From an uncultured Bacteroidota bacterium (GTDB taxonomy: Bacteria > Bacteroidota > Bacteroidia > Flavobacteriales > Flavobacteriaceae): 64,000 nucleotides of DNA. Made by a program: the position numbers and the translations under genes. Shown here one piece after another: positions 17,998-27,345 of this stretch (position 1 is its first letter; each line of letters opens with the position of its first letter). Location: assembly GCA_902526165.1 (NCBI GenBank), contig CABZKA010000005.1:1-64000 (forward strand), given 5' to 3'. The notes under the pieces were generated by a model. It saw only the letters and a list, made by a program, of their open reading frames with translations. It had not been told where the DNA came from and did no database searches.

Positions 17998-19527
17998 TTA
18001 AACTTTCGATTCTTTTATTACTTTTAAATATTTATTTAGTTGTTCTCTTACAACTGGGAATAAGAAATATAAACCAATCATGTTAGGAAAAACCATTGCA
18101 AAAATCATAGCATCAGAGAAAGCCCAAATTGAGTTCATACTTGCTGCTGAGCCAATAATTATGAAGGCTAAAAACATAAATTTGTAAACCATATCCGCAA
18201 CTTTTCCTTTGCCAAATAGATATTTCCATGACTGAATTCCATAGTAAGACCAAGATATCATTGTGGAAACGGCAAATAATACAACTGCAGTTGTTAAAAA
18301 ATATTCCGAGCCAGGGATGTATTGATCAAATGCTTTTTGAGTAATTCCAGCTCCTTCATACATCACACCATCAATCATTACTCCACCTTCACCACCATAT
18401 AAAAATACACCAGAAGAATTAAAAATTATAATAACTAGTGCTGTCATTGTACAAATAACAACAGTATCAATAAAAGGTTCCAATAATGCAACAAGACCCT
18501 CAGATGCAGCGTATTTTGTTTTTACTGCTGAATGAGCAATCGAAGCAGATCCTGCACCAGCCTCATTTGAAAATGCTGCCCTTTGAAAACCAATCATTAA
18601 AACGCCAATTATTCCCCCTACTCCAATAGCTGTTGGATTAAATGCCTCAGTAATAATTAGTTTGAAAGCATCATCAATAAAACTAAAGTTAGACCCTATT
18701 ATATACAGACAAGCTAAAATGTAAAGAAGAGCCATGAACGGAACAACTTTCTCAGTAACCGATGCAATTCTTTTAATACCACCTATTATAATAATTCCAA
18801 CTAAAATTGCTAAAATTAATCCAATCATAGCGCCAGCAAAAGTTGAGTCATAACCAAGGAGATCCTTTAATACAATGGCAGCTTGGTTTGATTGGGCGGC
18901 ATTACCACCTCCAAATGATCCACCAATACAGCAAATGGCAAATATTACGGCAGCAACTTTCCCTAGTTTTTCAAATCCTTTCTCTTTCAATCCTTTGGTT
19001 AAATAATACATTGGACCACCATAAACTACTCCATCTTTATCAACATCTCGGTAGTGAACTCCAAGGGTACACTCAACAAATTTTGTAGACATCCCAATCA
19101 GACCACAAACTATCATCCAAAAAGTTGCACCTGGGCCTCCCACAGCAATAGCTAAAGCAACACCCGCAATATTACCATTACCAACTGTTCCTGAAACAGC
19201 GGTGGCAAGGGCTTGAAAATGGGATACCTCACCGTCTTTACTACTTGATTCAGTTTTTTCTAGATTATCATATTTGCCTCTTACTACGTTTATTGCGGTT
19301 ATAAAATATCTAACATTTGGAAAAAGAAAAACTAACGTAAAGAAAAGAGCACTACCAACCAGTAGATAAATGACAAAAGGGTAATCCCCAATGGGGTAAA
19401 AAACATATTTACTAAATATATCTGAGATGGGTTGAAATGCTTCGTCAATGCGTTGATCAAGTCCCTTTTCCTGTAAAAAATTAAAATAATTAATAATATT
19501 AAGCAGTTGTATAATTATATAATTCAT
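17998..19527 (-). CDS. Alanine/glycine:sodium symporter (AGCS family)
   Basis: Inner-membrane carrier that takes up alanine or glycine with sodium ions. 509 residues with about ten to eleven transmembrane segments. Family motifs include GTVGNGNIAGVALAIAVGGP (the AGCS signature), FGGGNAAQSNQAA and NEAGAGSASIAHSAVKT. The N-terminal ~40 residues before the first segment are longer than in many homologues. It follows the PspC gene by 10 bases. Confidence 0.94.
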   Translation of the reverse strand: MNYIIIQLLNIINYFNFLQEKGLDQRIDEAFQPISDIFSKYVFYPIGDYPFVIYLLVGSALFFTLVFLFPNVRYFITAINVVRGKYDNLEKTESSSKDGEVSHFQALATAVSGTVGNGNIAGVALAIAVGGPGATFWMIVCGLIGMSTKFVECTLGVHYRDVDKDGVVYGGPMYYLTKGLKEKGFEKLGKVAAVIFAICCIGGSFGGGNAAQSNQAAIVLKDLLGYDSTFAGAMIGLILAILVGIIIIGGIKRIASVTEKVVPFMALLYILACLYIIGSNFSFIDDAFKLIITEAFNPTAIGVGGIIGVLMIGFQRAAFSNEAGAGSASIAHSAVKTKYAASEGLVALLEPFIDTVVICTMTALVIIIFNSSGVFLYGGEGGVMIDGVMYEGAGITQKAFDQYIPGSEYFLTTAVVLFAVSTMISWSYYGIQSWKYLFGKGKVADMVYKFMFLAFIIIGSAASMNSIWAFSDAMIFAMVFPNMIGLYFLFPVVREQLNKYLKVIKESKV

Positions 19528-19537
19528 AGTAAGTTAT

Positions 19538-19765
19538 TTAGAGATCAAATACTGAAGTTCTCTTCGAATATAACATATCTTTTATTCTCATCCAAAAAGC
19601 AAGCACAAGATAAAAGAGAAACCCCAAACCTAGACTAAAAAAACTGCTGTATATAAAAAAAAGCCTAACATGTTTTGATTTGATACCCAAAAAATCTGCA
19701 AGTCTTGAGCAAACCCTAAAGCCATACTTTTCTAAAAAGTACCTAAGTTTATTTAACCGTATCAT
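19538..19765 (-). CDS. PspC domain small membrane protein
   Basis: A 75-residue protein with the PspC pattern: GFRVCSRLADFLGIKSKHVR followed by one long transmembrane hairpin-like stretch (LFFIYSSFFSLGLGFLFYLV). In other bacteria PspC senses membrane stress in the phage shock response; no pspA or pspB is nearby, so that role is only by family. It overlaps the end of the rhodanese gene by 17 bases. Confidence 0.82.
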   Translation of the reverse strand: MIRLNKLRYFLEKYGFRVCSRLADFLGIKSKHVRLFFIYSSFFSLGLGFLFYLVLAFWMRIKDMLYSKRTSVFDL

Positions 19766-20072
19766 TCCCTTTTTCTATCCAGTCCTCTATACCCCCTTCA
19801 AGATTAAACAGTTTATTAAATCCATATTGTTGCATAATTTCACAAGCCATCTGGCTTCTTTTTCCAGATTTACAATAAATAAAGTAAGATTTTGACAAAT
19901 CAAATTCATTAATTTTTTTCAAAAACCCTTGAGGATTGTAAATATCTATGTTTATTGAATTTGATATATGATATTCATTGTATTCATTTGGCGTTCTAAC
20001 ATCAATACAAATTGCATCAGGGTTTTCTGACAACTTTTTTTTCCAGTTTTGAGTATCTATATTGATATTCAT
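19749..20072 (-). CDS. Rhodanese-like domain protein
   Basis: Single-domain sulfurtransferase of 107 residues. DVRTPNEYNEYHISNSINID is the CH2A-like region and YCKSGKRSQMACEIMQQYGF holds the active-site Cys loop (C-S-G-K-R), which would carry a persulfide. It ends with the usual LEGGIEDW. It is probably cytoplasmic, since no signal peptide is seen. It is first gene of a minus-strand run with PspC, the symporter and the dehydrogenase, divergent from the trp operon. Confidence 0.9.
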   Translation of the reverse strand: MNINIDTQNWKKKLSENPDAICIDVRTPNEYNEYHISNSINIDIYNPQGFLKKINEFDLSKSYFIYCKSGKRSQMACEIMQQYGFNKLFNLEGGIEDWIEKGNDTVK

Positions 20073-20135
20073 ATCTCTGTTAATCTTGTAATTTTATAAA
20101 AATAATTTTTAATATGAAAATAAATGAAAAATAAC

Positions 20136-20143
20136 TATATTCG
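20136..20143 (+). promoter_or_regulatory. Probable -7 box of the trp operon
   Basis: TATATTCG is one base from TAnnTTTG. It ends 4 bases before the GTG that opens the tandem-Trp leader ORF, the same spacing seen at pyrE, so the leader may be translated from the very 5' end. No TTG lies at the -33 distance. Confidence 0.35.
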
Positions 20144-20147
20144 ATGT

Positions 20148-20195
20148 GTGAAAAATTTATTTAAAAATATCTGGTGGCAAGTTAGTAAAAACTAG
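20148..20195 (+). CDS. trpL: trp operon leader peptide with tandem Trp codons
   Basis: 15-residue ORF, GTG start, reading MKNLFKNIWWQVSKN, TAG stop. Two adjacent TGG codons at 20172-20177 are the expected sensor of charged tRNA-Trp. In the same frame an ATG at 20124 would give a 23-residue version (MKNNYIRCVKNLFKNIWWQV...); the -7 box at 20136-20143 favours the GTG. The gene lies 63 bases before trpE, upstream of a hairpin with a T run. Confidence 0.8.
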   Translation: MKNLFKNIWWQVSKN

Positions 20196-20200
20196 CGCAG

Positions 20201-20258
20201 CATTGATTTTTTTTAAATTTTAATTATAGACTTGTCAATGTGACAAGTCTTTTTTTTT
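20201..20258 (+). terminator. trp attenuator (terminator hairpin plus candidate antiterminator segment)
   Basis: AGACTTGTC (20228-20236) and GACAAGTCT (20242-20250) form a 9-bp stem with 5-base loop, followed by T to 20258, directly before the trpE ATG. CATTGA (20201-20206), 5 bases after the leader stop, can pair with TCAATG (20235-20240) in the stem/loop and break the terminator. A ribosome reaching the stop would cover CATTGA and allow termination; a ribosome stalled on the Trp codons would leave it free. Confidence 0.85.
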
Positions 20259-21656
20259 ATGTACAGATTAAATGCAAATATTAAAAAGTTAATTGTAGAT
20301 ACTGATACACCAGTAAGCATCTACTTGAAACTTCGTGATTATTATCCAAACTCAATTCTATTGGAAAGCAGTGATTATGGTGCGAAAGACAATAGCTATG
20401 CTTATGTGTGCTGTAACCCTATTGCTGAATTCGATGTAAAAAACAATATGATTAGAACCTCTTTTCCTGATAATAAATCAGAAAAAAAATCAATTGATGA
20501 AAATTGTGACTTACTAATTGAATTAAAATCATTCATGCAAAAGTTTGATTTAAAATGTGACATAAATTCTAATAATAATTTTATTACAAAGGCAATATTT
20601 GGATATCAAAGCTATAGCTCAGTTGAATATTTTGAGAAAATAGAACTTGAAAATTCCTACGGAGAAGATGAAATTCCAATAATGAAATATAGACTTTACG
20701 AAAATATTATAGTTATAAATACATTTAATAATGAAGCACATGTAATCTCATATAACAACGACAAAAAAATAATTAAGAAAATAATTGGTCTAATAAAATC
20801 TAAAAAAATAAATCAATTTAAGTTTAAAACTAATAGTAAACTGGAATCTAACATTGATGATGAAGAGTATAAAAATATGGTTGAAATGGGGATTAAACAT
20901 TGTATGAGAGGCGATGTTTTTCAGATCGTTTTATCAAGAAAATTTTATCAAGATTTTAGTGGAGATGAATTTACAGTTTACAGACATTTAAGGTCTATCA
21001 ACCCCTCCCCCTATTTGTTTTACTTTGATTACGGTGACTTTAAAATATTTGGAAGTTCACCTGAGGCTCAACTAATTATAAATGATAATAAGGCTGAAAT
21101 ACATCCAATCGCAGGAACTTTCAAAAGAACTGGAAACGATAAAGACGATAAAAGAAAAGCGACAAAATTATTCAAGGATAACAAAGAAAATAGTGAACAC
21201 ATGATGCTAGTTGATCTTGCAAGGAATGATCTTAGCAGATCGTGTTCTAATGTTAAAGTAGAAAAAGATAGGGAAATACAATTTTATTCTCATGTCATTC
21301 ACCTAGTTTCTAAAGTTACTGGCAAACTCAAAGTTGATAGCAACAAAATAATAGGAGAAACATTTCCAGCTGGGACACTGACAGGTGCCCCTAAGCACAT
21401 GGCAATGCAACTAATTGAAAAGTATGAGAGTTCAAAAAGATCATTTTATGGTGGAGCAATTGGTTTTATTAGTTTTGATTATAATTATAATCATGCCATA
21501 ATAATTAGATCTTTTTTAAGTAAAAATAAAAAATTATATTTTCAAGCAGGTGCTGGAATTGTATCCAAATCTTCAAAAACAAATGAATTAAATGAAGTCT
21601 ACAATAAAGTTAGGGCTTTGAAAAAATCAATAGAACAAGCAGAGAATTATGAATAA
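20259..21656 (+). CDS. trpE: Anthranilate synthase component I
   Basis: Makes anthranilate from chorismate with TrpG-supplied ammonia, the first step of tryptophan synthesis. 465 residues. The N-terminal part has SILLESSDYG, the LLES region that binds feedback tryptophan. The C-terminal chorismate-binding domain has GDVFQIVLSRKF, PIAGTFKRTG, MLVDLARNDLSR and TFPAGTLTGAPK. The ATG follows the attenuator T run immediately, so the hairpin may also affect its translation. It overlaps trpG by 8 bases. Confidence 0.97.
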   Translation: MYRLNANIKKLIVDTDTPVSIYLKLRDYYPNSILLESSDYGAKDNSYAYVCCNPIAEFDVKNNMIRTSFPDNKSEKKSIDENCDLLIELKSFMQKFDLKCDINSNNNFITKAIFGYQSYSSVEYFEKIELENSYGEDEIPIMKYRLYENIIVINTFNNEAHVISYNNDKKIIKKIIGLIKSKKINQFKFKTNSKLESNIDDEEYKNMVEMGIKHCMRGDVFQIVLSRKFYQDFSGDEFTVYRHLRSINPSPYLFYFDYGDFKIFGSSPEAQLIINDNKAEIHPIAGTFKRTGNDKDDKRKATKLFKDNKENSEHMMLVDLARNDLSRSCSNVKVEKDREIQFYSHVIHLVSKVTGKLKVDSNKIIGETFPAGTLTGAPKHMAMQLIEKYESSKRSFYGGAIGFISFDYNYNHAIIIRSFLSKNKKLYFQAGAGIVSKSSKTNELNEVYNKVRALKKSIEQAENYE

Positions 21657-22212
21657 AAAAGTATTAGTTATTGATAATTACGACTCTTTTACCTACAACT
21701 TGGTGCACTACATGGAAGACCTTGATTATGAAGTTAGTGTTGTAAGAAATGATGAATTTTCAATGGATTTTGTAGAAAAATTTGATAAAATATTAATTTC
21801 TCCCGGCCCTGGTATTCCAGACGAAGCTGGTCAAACAAAAGAGTTAATAAAAAGATTCTACTCAACAAAAAGCATAATGGGAGTTTGCCTAGGCCACCAA
21901 GCTATTGGAGAGGTTTTTGGAGGAAAACTTAAAAATTTGGATAGTGTTTTTCACGGTGTTGCAACAGATATTAAAATAGTTTCAGAGGACAAAGTTTTTA
22001 AAAATATTCCAAAGAAAATTAAAGTAGGAAGATATCACTCATGGGTTGTTGAAAAACTAAATGATAATTTAGAAGTTTTAGCTTCTGATAATGATGGAAA
22101 TATAATGGCATTGAGACATAAGGATTATAAAGTCTGGGGTGTGCAATTTCACCCTGAATCTATATTGACAGAATATGGTAAGGATATTTTAAAAAACTGG
22201 TTAGAGTTATAA
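21649..22212 (+). CDS. trpG: Anthranilate synthase component II (glutamine amidotransferase)
   Basis: 187-residue class I glutamine amidotransferase giving ammonia to TrpE. The triad is present: the nucleophile Cys in GVCLGHQAIGE and His-Glu in VQFHPESIL. ISPGPGIPDEAG is the oxyanion-region signature. In some bacteria the same subunit also serves aminodeoxychorismate synthase (PabA); its position here points to tryptophan. It overlaps both neighbours. Confidence 0.96.
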   Translation: MNKKVLVIDNYDSFTYNLVHYMEDLDYEVSVVRNDEFSMDFVEKFDKILISPGPGIPDEAGQTKELIKRFYSTKSIMGVCLGHQAIGEVFGGKLKNLDSVFHGVATDIKIVSEDKVFKNIPKKIKVGRYHSWVVEKLNDNLEVLASDNDGNIMALRHKDYKVWGVQFHPESILTEYGKDILKNWLEL

Positions 22213-23207
22213 TGAAAAAAATTTTAGAAAGATTATTCAATCACAGCTACTTGAGCTATGAAGAATCAAAAAAGATTCTGAAAGAAATCTCATCAAATAA
22301 ATATAATGATAGTCAAGTTGCATCGTTCTTAACAATATTTAAAATGAGAAATCCCTCTGTACAAGAAATTGAAGGTTTTAGAGATGCTCTTTTGGATTTG
22401 TGTATCAAAATAGATTTAGGTTCAGATTTTCAAACAATTGATTTGTGTGGTACTGGAGGAGATGGTAAAAACACATTTAATATATCAACGATTTCATCTT
22501 TCGTAGTGGCTGGTGCTGGATATAAGGTTACAAAGCACGGTAATTATGGGGTTTCATCAAATTGTGGCTCTAGTGATGTTTTGGAATATCTTGGTGTTAG
22601 ATTATCAAACGATCAGGATTACCTAAAAAAATGTTTAGATGAAGGAGGTTTTTGCTATTTACATGCTCCACTTTTTCATCCTGCCATGAAAAATGTAGCT
22701 AGAGTTAGAAAAGATTTAAAATTTAAAACATTCTTTAATATATTGGGACCATTAGTTAACCCTTGTCAACCTAAAAATCAAATAAGTGGGGTTTACAACC
22801 TTGAAATCGCAAGGTTGTATGGTTACGTTTTTGAAAATACTAATAAAAATTATTCAATAATTCATTCTTTGGATGGATATGATGAGATTTCCTTGACCAA
22901 TGATTTTAAATTATTATCAAGGAATAATTCGTCAATCAATTCACCTGATCACTTTGGTTTTGATAAAATAAATCCTAAAGAAATTGAAGGCGGAATAAAG
23001 ATTAAAGATTCTGTAGATATTTTTATAAAAATACTTGAAAATAAAGCAACAAAAAGTCAAACCAATGTTGTTTTAGCAAATTCAGCAATTGCAATACAAA
23101 CAATAACAGACAAGGAAATTGGTGAATGCTTATCGATTGCAAAAGAATCAATCGAATCAGGAAATGCACTAAATAGTCTAAAAAAAGTTCAGATTTTAAG
23201 TTTATGA
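22212..23207 (+). CDS. trpD: Anthranilate phosphoribosyltransferase
   Basis: Joins anthranilate to PRPP. 331 residues. DLCGTGGDGKNTFNISTISS is the PRPP-binding motif, KHGNYGVSSNCGSSDVLEYL the anthranilate site, and FHPAMKNVARVRKDLKFKTF is also typical. It begins at the last base of the trpG stop and overlaps trpC by 4 bases. Confidence 0.97.
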   Translation: MKKILERLFNHSYLSYEESKKILKEISSNKYNDSQVASFLTIFKMRNPSVQEIEGFRDALLDLCIKIDLGSDFQTIDLCGTGGDGKNTFNISTISSFVVAGAGYKVTKHGNYGVSSNCGSSDVLEYLGVRLSNDQDYLKKCLDEGGFCYLHAPLFHPAMKNVARVRKDLKFKTFFNILGPLVNPCQPKNQISGVYNLEIARLYGYVFENTNKNYSIIHSLDGYDEISLTNDFKLLSRNNSSINSPDHFGFDKINPKEIEGGIKIKDSVDIFIKILENKATKSQTNVVLANSAIAIQTITDKEIGECLSIAKESIESGNALNSLKKVQILSL

Positions 23208-23995
23208 ATATACTCTCAAAAATAGTATCAAAAAGAAAAGAGGAAACCAATCTGCAAAAAAAGATAAGAGGTCTTGATGAAATTAAATCATCTGAAAGTT
23301 TTCACAGACAAACTTATTCACTTTCCAAAAAAATAAAAGAAAGTGAAATTTCAATTATTGCTGAACATAAAAGAAAATCACCGTCAAAAAAAGAAATAAA
23401 TTTTCAAACCCCTAGCAGCAAAATAATAAAGGGATATGAGAAAAATGGAGCCTCTGGAATATCAGTTTTAACCGAAAAAAACTTTTTTTCAGGTTCTGAA
23501 AATGATCTTATTCTTGCTCGTAAACTTACTGATCTACCAATATTAAGAAAGGATTTTATAGTTGATGAATACCAAGTGTTTGAATCTAAGTATTTAGGTG
23601 CTGATGCAATCTTATTAATTGCAACATGCTTGACAGACAAAGAAATAATCAAACTTTCAGAATTAGCTAAAGAATTAGATTTAGATGTTCTGGTGGAAAT
23701 TCATTCAAAAGACGAACTAAAAAAAGTTTGTATTGATAGCGTGGATATAATCGGAGTTAATAATAGAAATTTAAAAGATTTTTCTGTTAACATAGAAAAT
23801 AGTATCGAGATTGGAAAAGAAATACCTGAATCATTTGTTAAAATATCTGAAAGTGGTTTATATAAATTTGAGGAACTGAAAAGATTAATTGATTTTGGTT
23901 ATGATGGGTTTTTAATTGGAGAATTATTTATGAGGGAGATTGATCCGGGATATAAATTGGGTAATCTAATAAATCAAATAAAAGGTGAAAGTTAA
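23204..23995 (+). CDS. trpC: Indole-3-glycerol phosphate synthase
   Basis: Closes the indole ring: converts the carboxyphenylamino-deoxyribulose phosphate to indole-3-glycerol phosphate. 263 residues, monofunctional. A TIM barrel with IIAEHKRKSPSKKEINF (catalytic Lys region), SVLTEKNFFSGSENDL, PILRKDFIVDEYQ, GVNNRNLKDF and ISESGL. It overlaps trpD by 4 and trpF by 11 bases. Confidence 0.97.
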   Translation: MNILSKIVSKRKEETNLQKKIRGLDEIKSSESFHRQTYSLSKKIKESEISIIAEHKRKSPSKKEINFQTPSSKIIKGYEKNGASGISVLTEKNFFSGSENDLILARKLTDLPILRKDFIVDEYQVFESKYLGADAILLIATCLTDKEIIKLSELAKELDLDVLVEIHSKDELKKVCIDSVDIIGVNNRNLKDFSVNIENSIEIGKEIPESFVKISESGLYKFEELKRLIDFGYDGFLIGELFMREIDPGYKLGNLINQIKGES

Positions 23996-24593
23996 GGTTT
24001 GTGGATTAAATAATAAGTCCGACTTATCAAGTCTCAGTAAACTAAATATTGATTTTTTTGGTTTTATTTTTTATGAGAAATCCCCAAGATTTTTTTTTAA
24101 TCATCCCGTTGATATGGATAAAGACTTAAATAGTGTTGGTATTTTTGTAAATGAATCAATAGAAAAAATTTTTGAGATTGTCGAATCGTTATCACTTAAA
24201 TACGTACAACTACACGGAGATGAAGACGTGAAATATTGCAAACAGATTCAAAAAAAATGTAGAGTAATAAAAGTATTTAGAGTTGATGAGAAAATTAGTA
24301 TTGATTTAATTAAGAAGTTTTATAATTGCTGTGATATGATACTTTTTGATACTTTCACAAAAAAGTATGGTGGAAGCGGTAAAAAGTTTGATTGGGATAT
24401 TTTATTAAAAAATAAAATTGAAAAAAGATTTATCCTCAGTGGTGGTATTGATTTTGATGATGTTGAAAAAATAAAGTATTTAAAAGAGAAGAATAGTTTT
24501 TTTTATGGCATTGATTTAAATAGCAAATTTGAAGTTGGTCCTGGAAAAAAGAATATTAAAAAAATTAAGGAATTTTTAAAAAAATTGATATGA
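23985..24593 (+). CDS. trpF: Phosphoribosylanthranilate isomerase
   Basis: Amadori rearrangement between the TrpD and TrpC steps. 202 residues, starting with [13 protein letters not shown] holds the catalytic Cys of the family's KICG motif. [27 protein letters not shown] and the C-terminal [16 protein letters not shown] (phosphate site) follow. The start lies inside trpC and the stop overlaps trpB by 4 bases, so the reading frames are tightly coupled. Confidence 0.95.
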   Translation: MKVKVCGLNNKSDLSSLSKLNIDFFGFIFYEKSPRFFFNHPVDMDKDLNSVGIFVNESIEKIFEIVESLSLKYVQLHGDEDVKYCKQIQKKCRVIKVFRVDEKISIDLIKKFYNCCDMILFDTFTKKYGGSGKKFDWDILLKNKIEKRFILSGGIDFDDVEKIKYLKEKNSFFYGIDLNSKFEVGPGKKNIKKIKEFLKKLI

Positions 24594-25774
24594 TAAATTA
24601 CAATGTAGATAAAAAAGGTTTTTATGGGGATTTTGGTGGGGCATTCGTTCCTGAAATGCTTTATCCCAATTTAAATGAACTGACTTTAAATTATATCAAA
24701 GTTTCAAAATCAAAATCGTTTAAGAAAAAATTTGATCAATTATTAAAAGATTATGTTGGTAGACCAACTCCGCTATATTTTGCACAATCACTTTCAGAGA
24801 AATTTAAATGTAAAGTCTATTTGAAAAGAGAAGATTTGTGTCATACCGGAGCACATAAGATAAATAATACAATAGGTCAAATTCTTCTTGCCAAAGAATT
24901 AGGGAAAAAAAGAATTATTGCTGAAACTGGCGCAGGACAACATGGTGTTGCAACAGCAACTGTGTGTGCATTACTAGGTTTTAAATGCATTATTTATATG
25001 GGTGAAGTTGATATCAAGAGACAATCTCCAAATGTAGCTAGAATGAAAATGTTAGGTGCAGAAGTCAGACCAGCAAAATCTGGAAGCAGAACGTTAAAGG
25101 ACGCAACAAACGAAGCAATAAGAGATTGGATTAGCAACCCAGTTGATACGCATTACATAATCGGGTCTGTTGTTGGTCCTCATCCTTTTCCCGATATGGT
25201 TGCAAGATTTCAGTCAGTTATTGGTTATGAAACTATTAATCAACTGCAAGAATTAGAAAATCAATCTAAACCTGATTATGTGATAGCCTGTGTTGGAGGT
25301 GGTAGTAATGCAGCAGGTATTTTTTATCCATTTTTAAATGATAAAAATGTTAAAATTATATGTGTTGAAGCTGCTGGTAAAGGTGTTAATACTGGAAAAA
25401 GTGCAGCAACATCAATTTTAGGAAAAGAGGGGATAATTCATGGATCAAAAACATTACTAATGCAAACAAATGATGGTCAAATTACTGAACCTTACTCAAT
25501 TTCAGCAGGGCTTGACTATCCAGGAATTGGCCCAATGCACGCCAATCTTTATAAAAGCGGCAGAGGGGAATTTTTTTCAGTAACTGACAAAAAAGCAATG
25601 GAATGGGGATTGTTACTTTCTCAGATGGAAGGAATCATACCAGCGATTGAAACTGCACATGCATTTGCTGTTTTAGATCAAAAAAAATTCAAGAAGGATG
25701 ATATAGTTGTATTTAATTGCTCAGGACGAGGTGATAAAGACTTAGATACATTTATTGAATATTTCAAATTATGA
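24590..25774 (+). CDS. trpB: Tryptophan synthase beta subunit
   Basis: PLP enzyme that condenses indole with serine. 394 residues, the usual size of the TrpA-partnered form. The PLP lysine lies in [32 protein letters not shown] and [12 protein letters not shown] are the substrate and phosphate loops. The TrpA partner is encoded not next door but one gene later, after an inserted sulfatase whose ATG overlaps the trpB stop by 4 bases. Confidence 0.98.
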   Translation: MINYNVDKKGFYGDFGGAFVPEMLYPNLNELTLNYIKVSKSKSFKKKFDQLLKDYVGRPTPLYFAQSLSEKFKCKVYLKREDLCHTGAHKINNTIGQILLAKELGKKRIIAETGAGQHGVATATVCALLGFKCIIYMGEVDIKRQSPNVARMKMLGAEVRPAKSGSRTLKDATNEAIRDWISNPVDTHYIIGSVVGPHPFPDMVARFQSVIGYETINQLQELENQSKPDYVIACVGGGSNAAGIFYPFLNDKNVKIICVEAAGKGVNTGKSAATSILGKEGIIHGSKTLLMQTNDGQITEPYSISAGLDYPGIGPMHANLYKSGRGEFFSVTDKKAMEWGLLLSQMEGIIPAIETAHAFAVLDQKKFKKDDIVVFNCSGRGDKDLDTFIEYFKL

Positions 25775-27345
25775 AACATCTAACATCTCTAATATTTTGT
25801 TTGACATTATTTTTTTTCTCATGTGATAATAATAAAGTAACCCACAACAACGAAGATTTAAATGTACTATTCATTATGACAGATGACCTAAACTGTGATT
25901 TGGGATCATATGGTCATCCACAAGTTATTAGTCCCAATATAGATGAACTAGCTGAGAATGGAGTGTTATTTTTAAACGCTCACAATCAATTTCCATTATG
26001 TGGTCCATCTAGAACCTCACTAATGACTGGAATGTATTCAAATCAAACTAAGCATACAAAGCTTGATGTAGATGTTCGTCAAACAATACCCGATGTCATT
26101 ACTTTAGGTCAACGCTTTAAACAAAGAGGCTACACATCTGTAAGAATTGGAAAAATATATCATTATGGTAATCCAGGAACTATTGGTACATCTGGGGCAC
26201 AAGATGATATTAGTACTTGGACATATACAATTAATCCCTACGGTCGAGATAAGGAAGAAGAATACAAAATAAAGACACTCAAACCTAGGCAATACGGTGG
26301 AACATTGAGTTGGCTGGCTGCTGATGGGGAAGACGAGGAACAAACTGATGGTATTGGTGCTTCTGAGGCCATTGAACAATTAGAAAAGTTTTCAAAAAAT
26401 GGAAAAAAGTTTTTTTTAGCAGTTGGAATGTATAGACCTCATACTCCATTTGTTGCTCCAAAAAAATATTTTGATATGTATGATCAAAATAAAATGGAAA
26501 TAACTTACTCTGGCAGTTCAGATGAGTATCTAAGCACACTTCCTGAACCAGCTCGAGCTTCAGTAAGATGGAAGAAAGACCAAATTAAACTAAACTACCC
26601 TGAACATAATCAACTTGCCAAAGAAATAAAGGAAGCTTATTACGCAACAACAACATTTGTTGATGCTCAAATTGGAAGAATATTAAAGAAACTAAAAAAA
26701 ACTGGTCTTGATAAAAATACTATAGTTGTTTTTACATCAGACCATGGATATCATTTGGGTGAACATGGTCATTGGCAAAAACAAACCTTATTTGAAAATT
26801 CAACTAGAGTACCATTGATATTTTCTGGACCAAAGGTTCCAACTGGATTAGTCTCTAACTCACCTGTTGAACTTATTGATATATATCCAACATTGACAGA
26901 CCTTAGTAAAATTGAAACCCCATCTCATGTTGTTGGTAAAAGTTTAGTACCCATATTTAAAGAAAGTGATTTTAAAGTTAGGGAGAGTGCACTTACAAGA
27001 TGGAAGGCCTCTCAACATAAAAAAAAATTTGAAGGTTACAGTATAAAAACAGATAGATATAGACTTACAATGTGGGGCGAGAATGGCAGTGATGGTTTTG
27101 AGCTTTACGACCACCAAAATGACCCTGAGGAATTGATCAATCTTGCAAATACGATTGAAAATAAATTAATATTGGATTCATTGAAAGATCATATCAAATT
27201 TCGAATTAGTGATGCAATGAAAATACCACCTGGATTAGGCCGTCAATTTGAAGAAAGACCATTACACAAGGAGGTAAACTACACGCCAGGTGATATTCAC
27301 AATATTCAAGGTAAAAGAATTTATATAAAACCATCTGATGAATAG
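25771..27345 (+). CDS. Sulfatase, iduronate-2-sulfatase-like lipoprotein, inserted in the trp operon
   Basis: 524-residue type I sulfatase that should hydrolyse a sulfate ester on a sugar outside the cytoplasm. A lipoprotein signal ends FFFSC (Cys 18). The formylglycine Cys 77 lies in [12 protein letters not shown] (C-x-P-S-R), so a maturase encoded elsewhere is needed. [12 protein letters not shown] holds metal ligands; [20 protein letters not shown] and [14 protein letters not shown] are typical of iduronate-2-sulfatase-like (S1_7) enzymes. The substrate is unknown; an algal sulfated glycan is a guess. It overlaps trpB by 4 bases and trpA by 8, so it is a true member of the trp transcript. 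No mobile-element signature flanks it. Confidence 0.93.
   Translation: MKHLTSLIFCLTLFFFSCDNNKVTHNNEDLNVLFIMTDDLNCDLGSYGHPQVISPNIDELAENGVLFLNAHNQFPLCGPSRTSLMTGMYSNQTKHTKLDVDVRQTIPDVITLGQRFKQRGYTSVRIGKIYHYGNPGTIGTSGAQDDISTWTYTINPYGRDKEEEYKIKTLKPRQYGGTLSWLAADGEDEEQTDGIGASEAIEQLEKFSKNGKKFFLAVGMYRPHTPFVAPKKYFDMYDQNKMEITYSGSSDEYLSTLPEPARASVRWKKDQIKLNYPEHNQLAKEIKEAYYATTTFVDAQIGRILKKLKKTGLDKNTIVVFTSDHGYHLGEHGHWQKQTLFENSTRVPLIFSGPKVPTGLVSNSPVELIDIYPTLTDLSKIETPSHVVGKSLVPIFKESDFKVRESALTRWKASQHKKKFEGYSIKTDRYRLTMWGENGSDGFELYDHQNDPEELINLANTIENKLILDSLKDHIKFRISDAMKIPPGLGRQFEERPLHKEVNYTPGDIHNIQGKRIYIKPSDE

Noticed and set aside
20144-20164. ATG at 20144 as start of the trp leader peptide
   Set aside because: Its frame (MCEKFI) stops before the tandem Trp codons.
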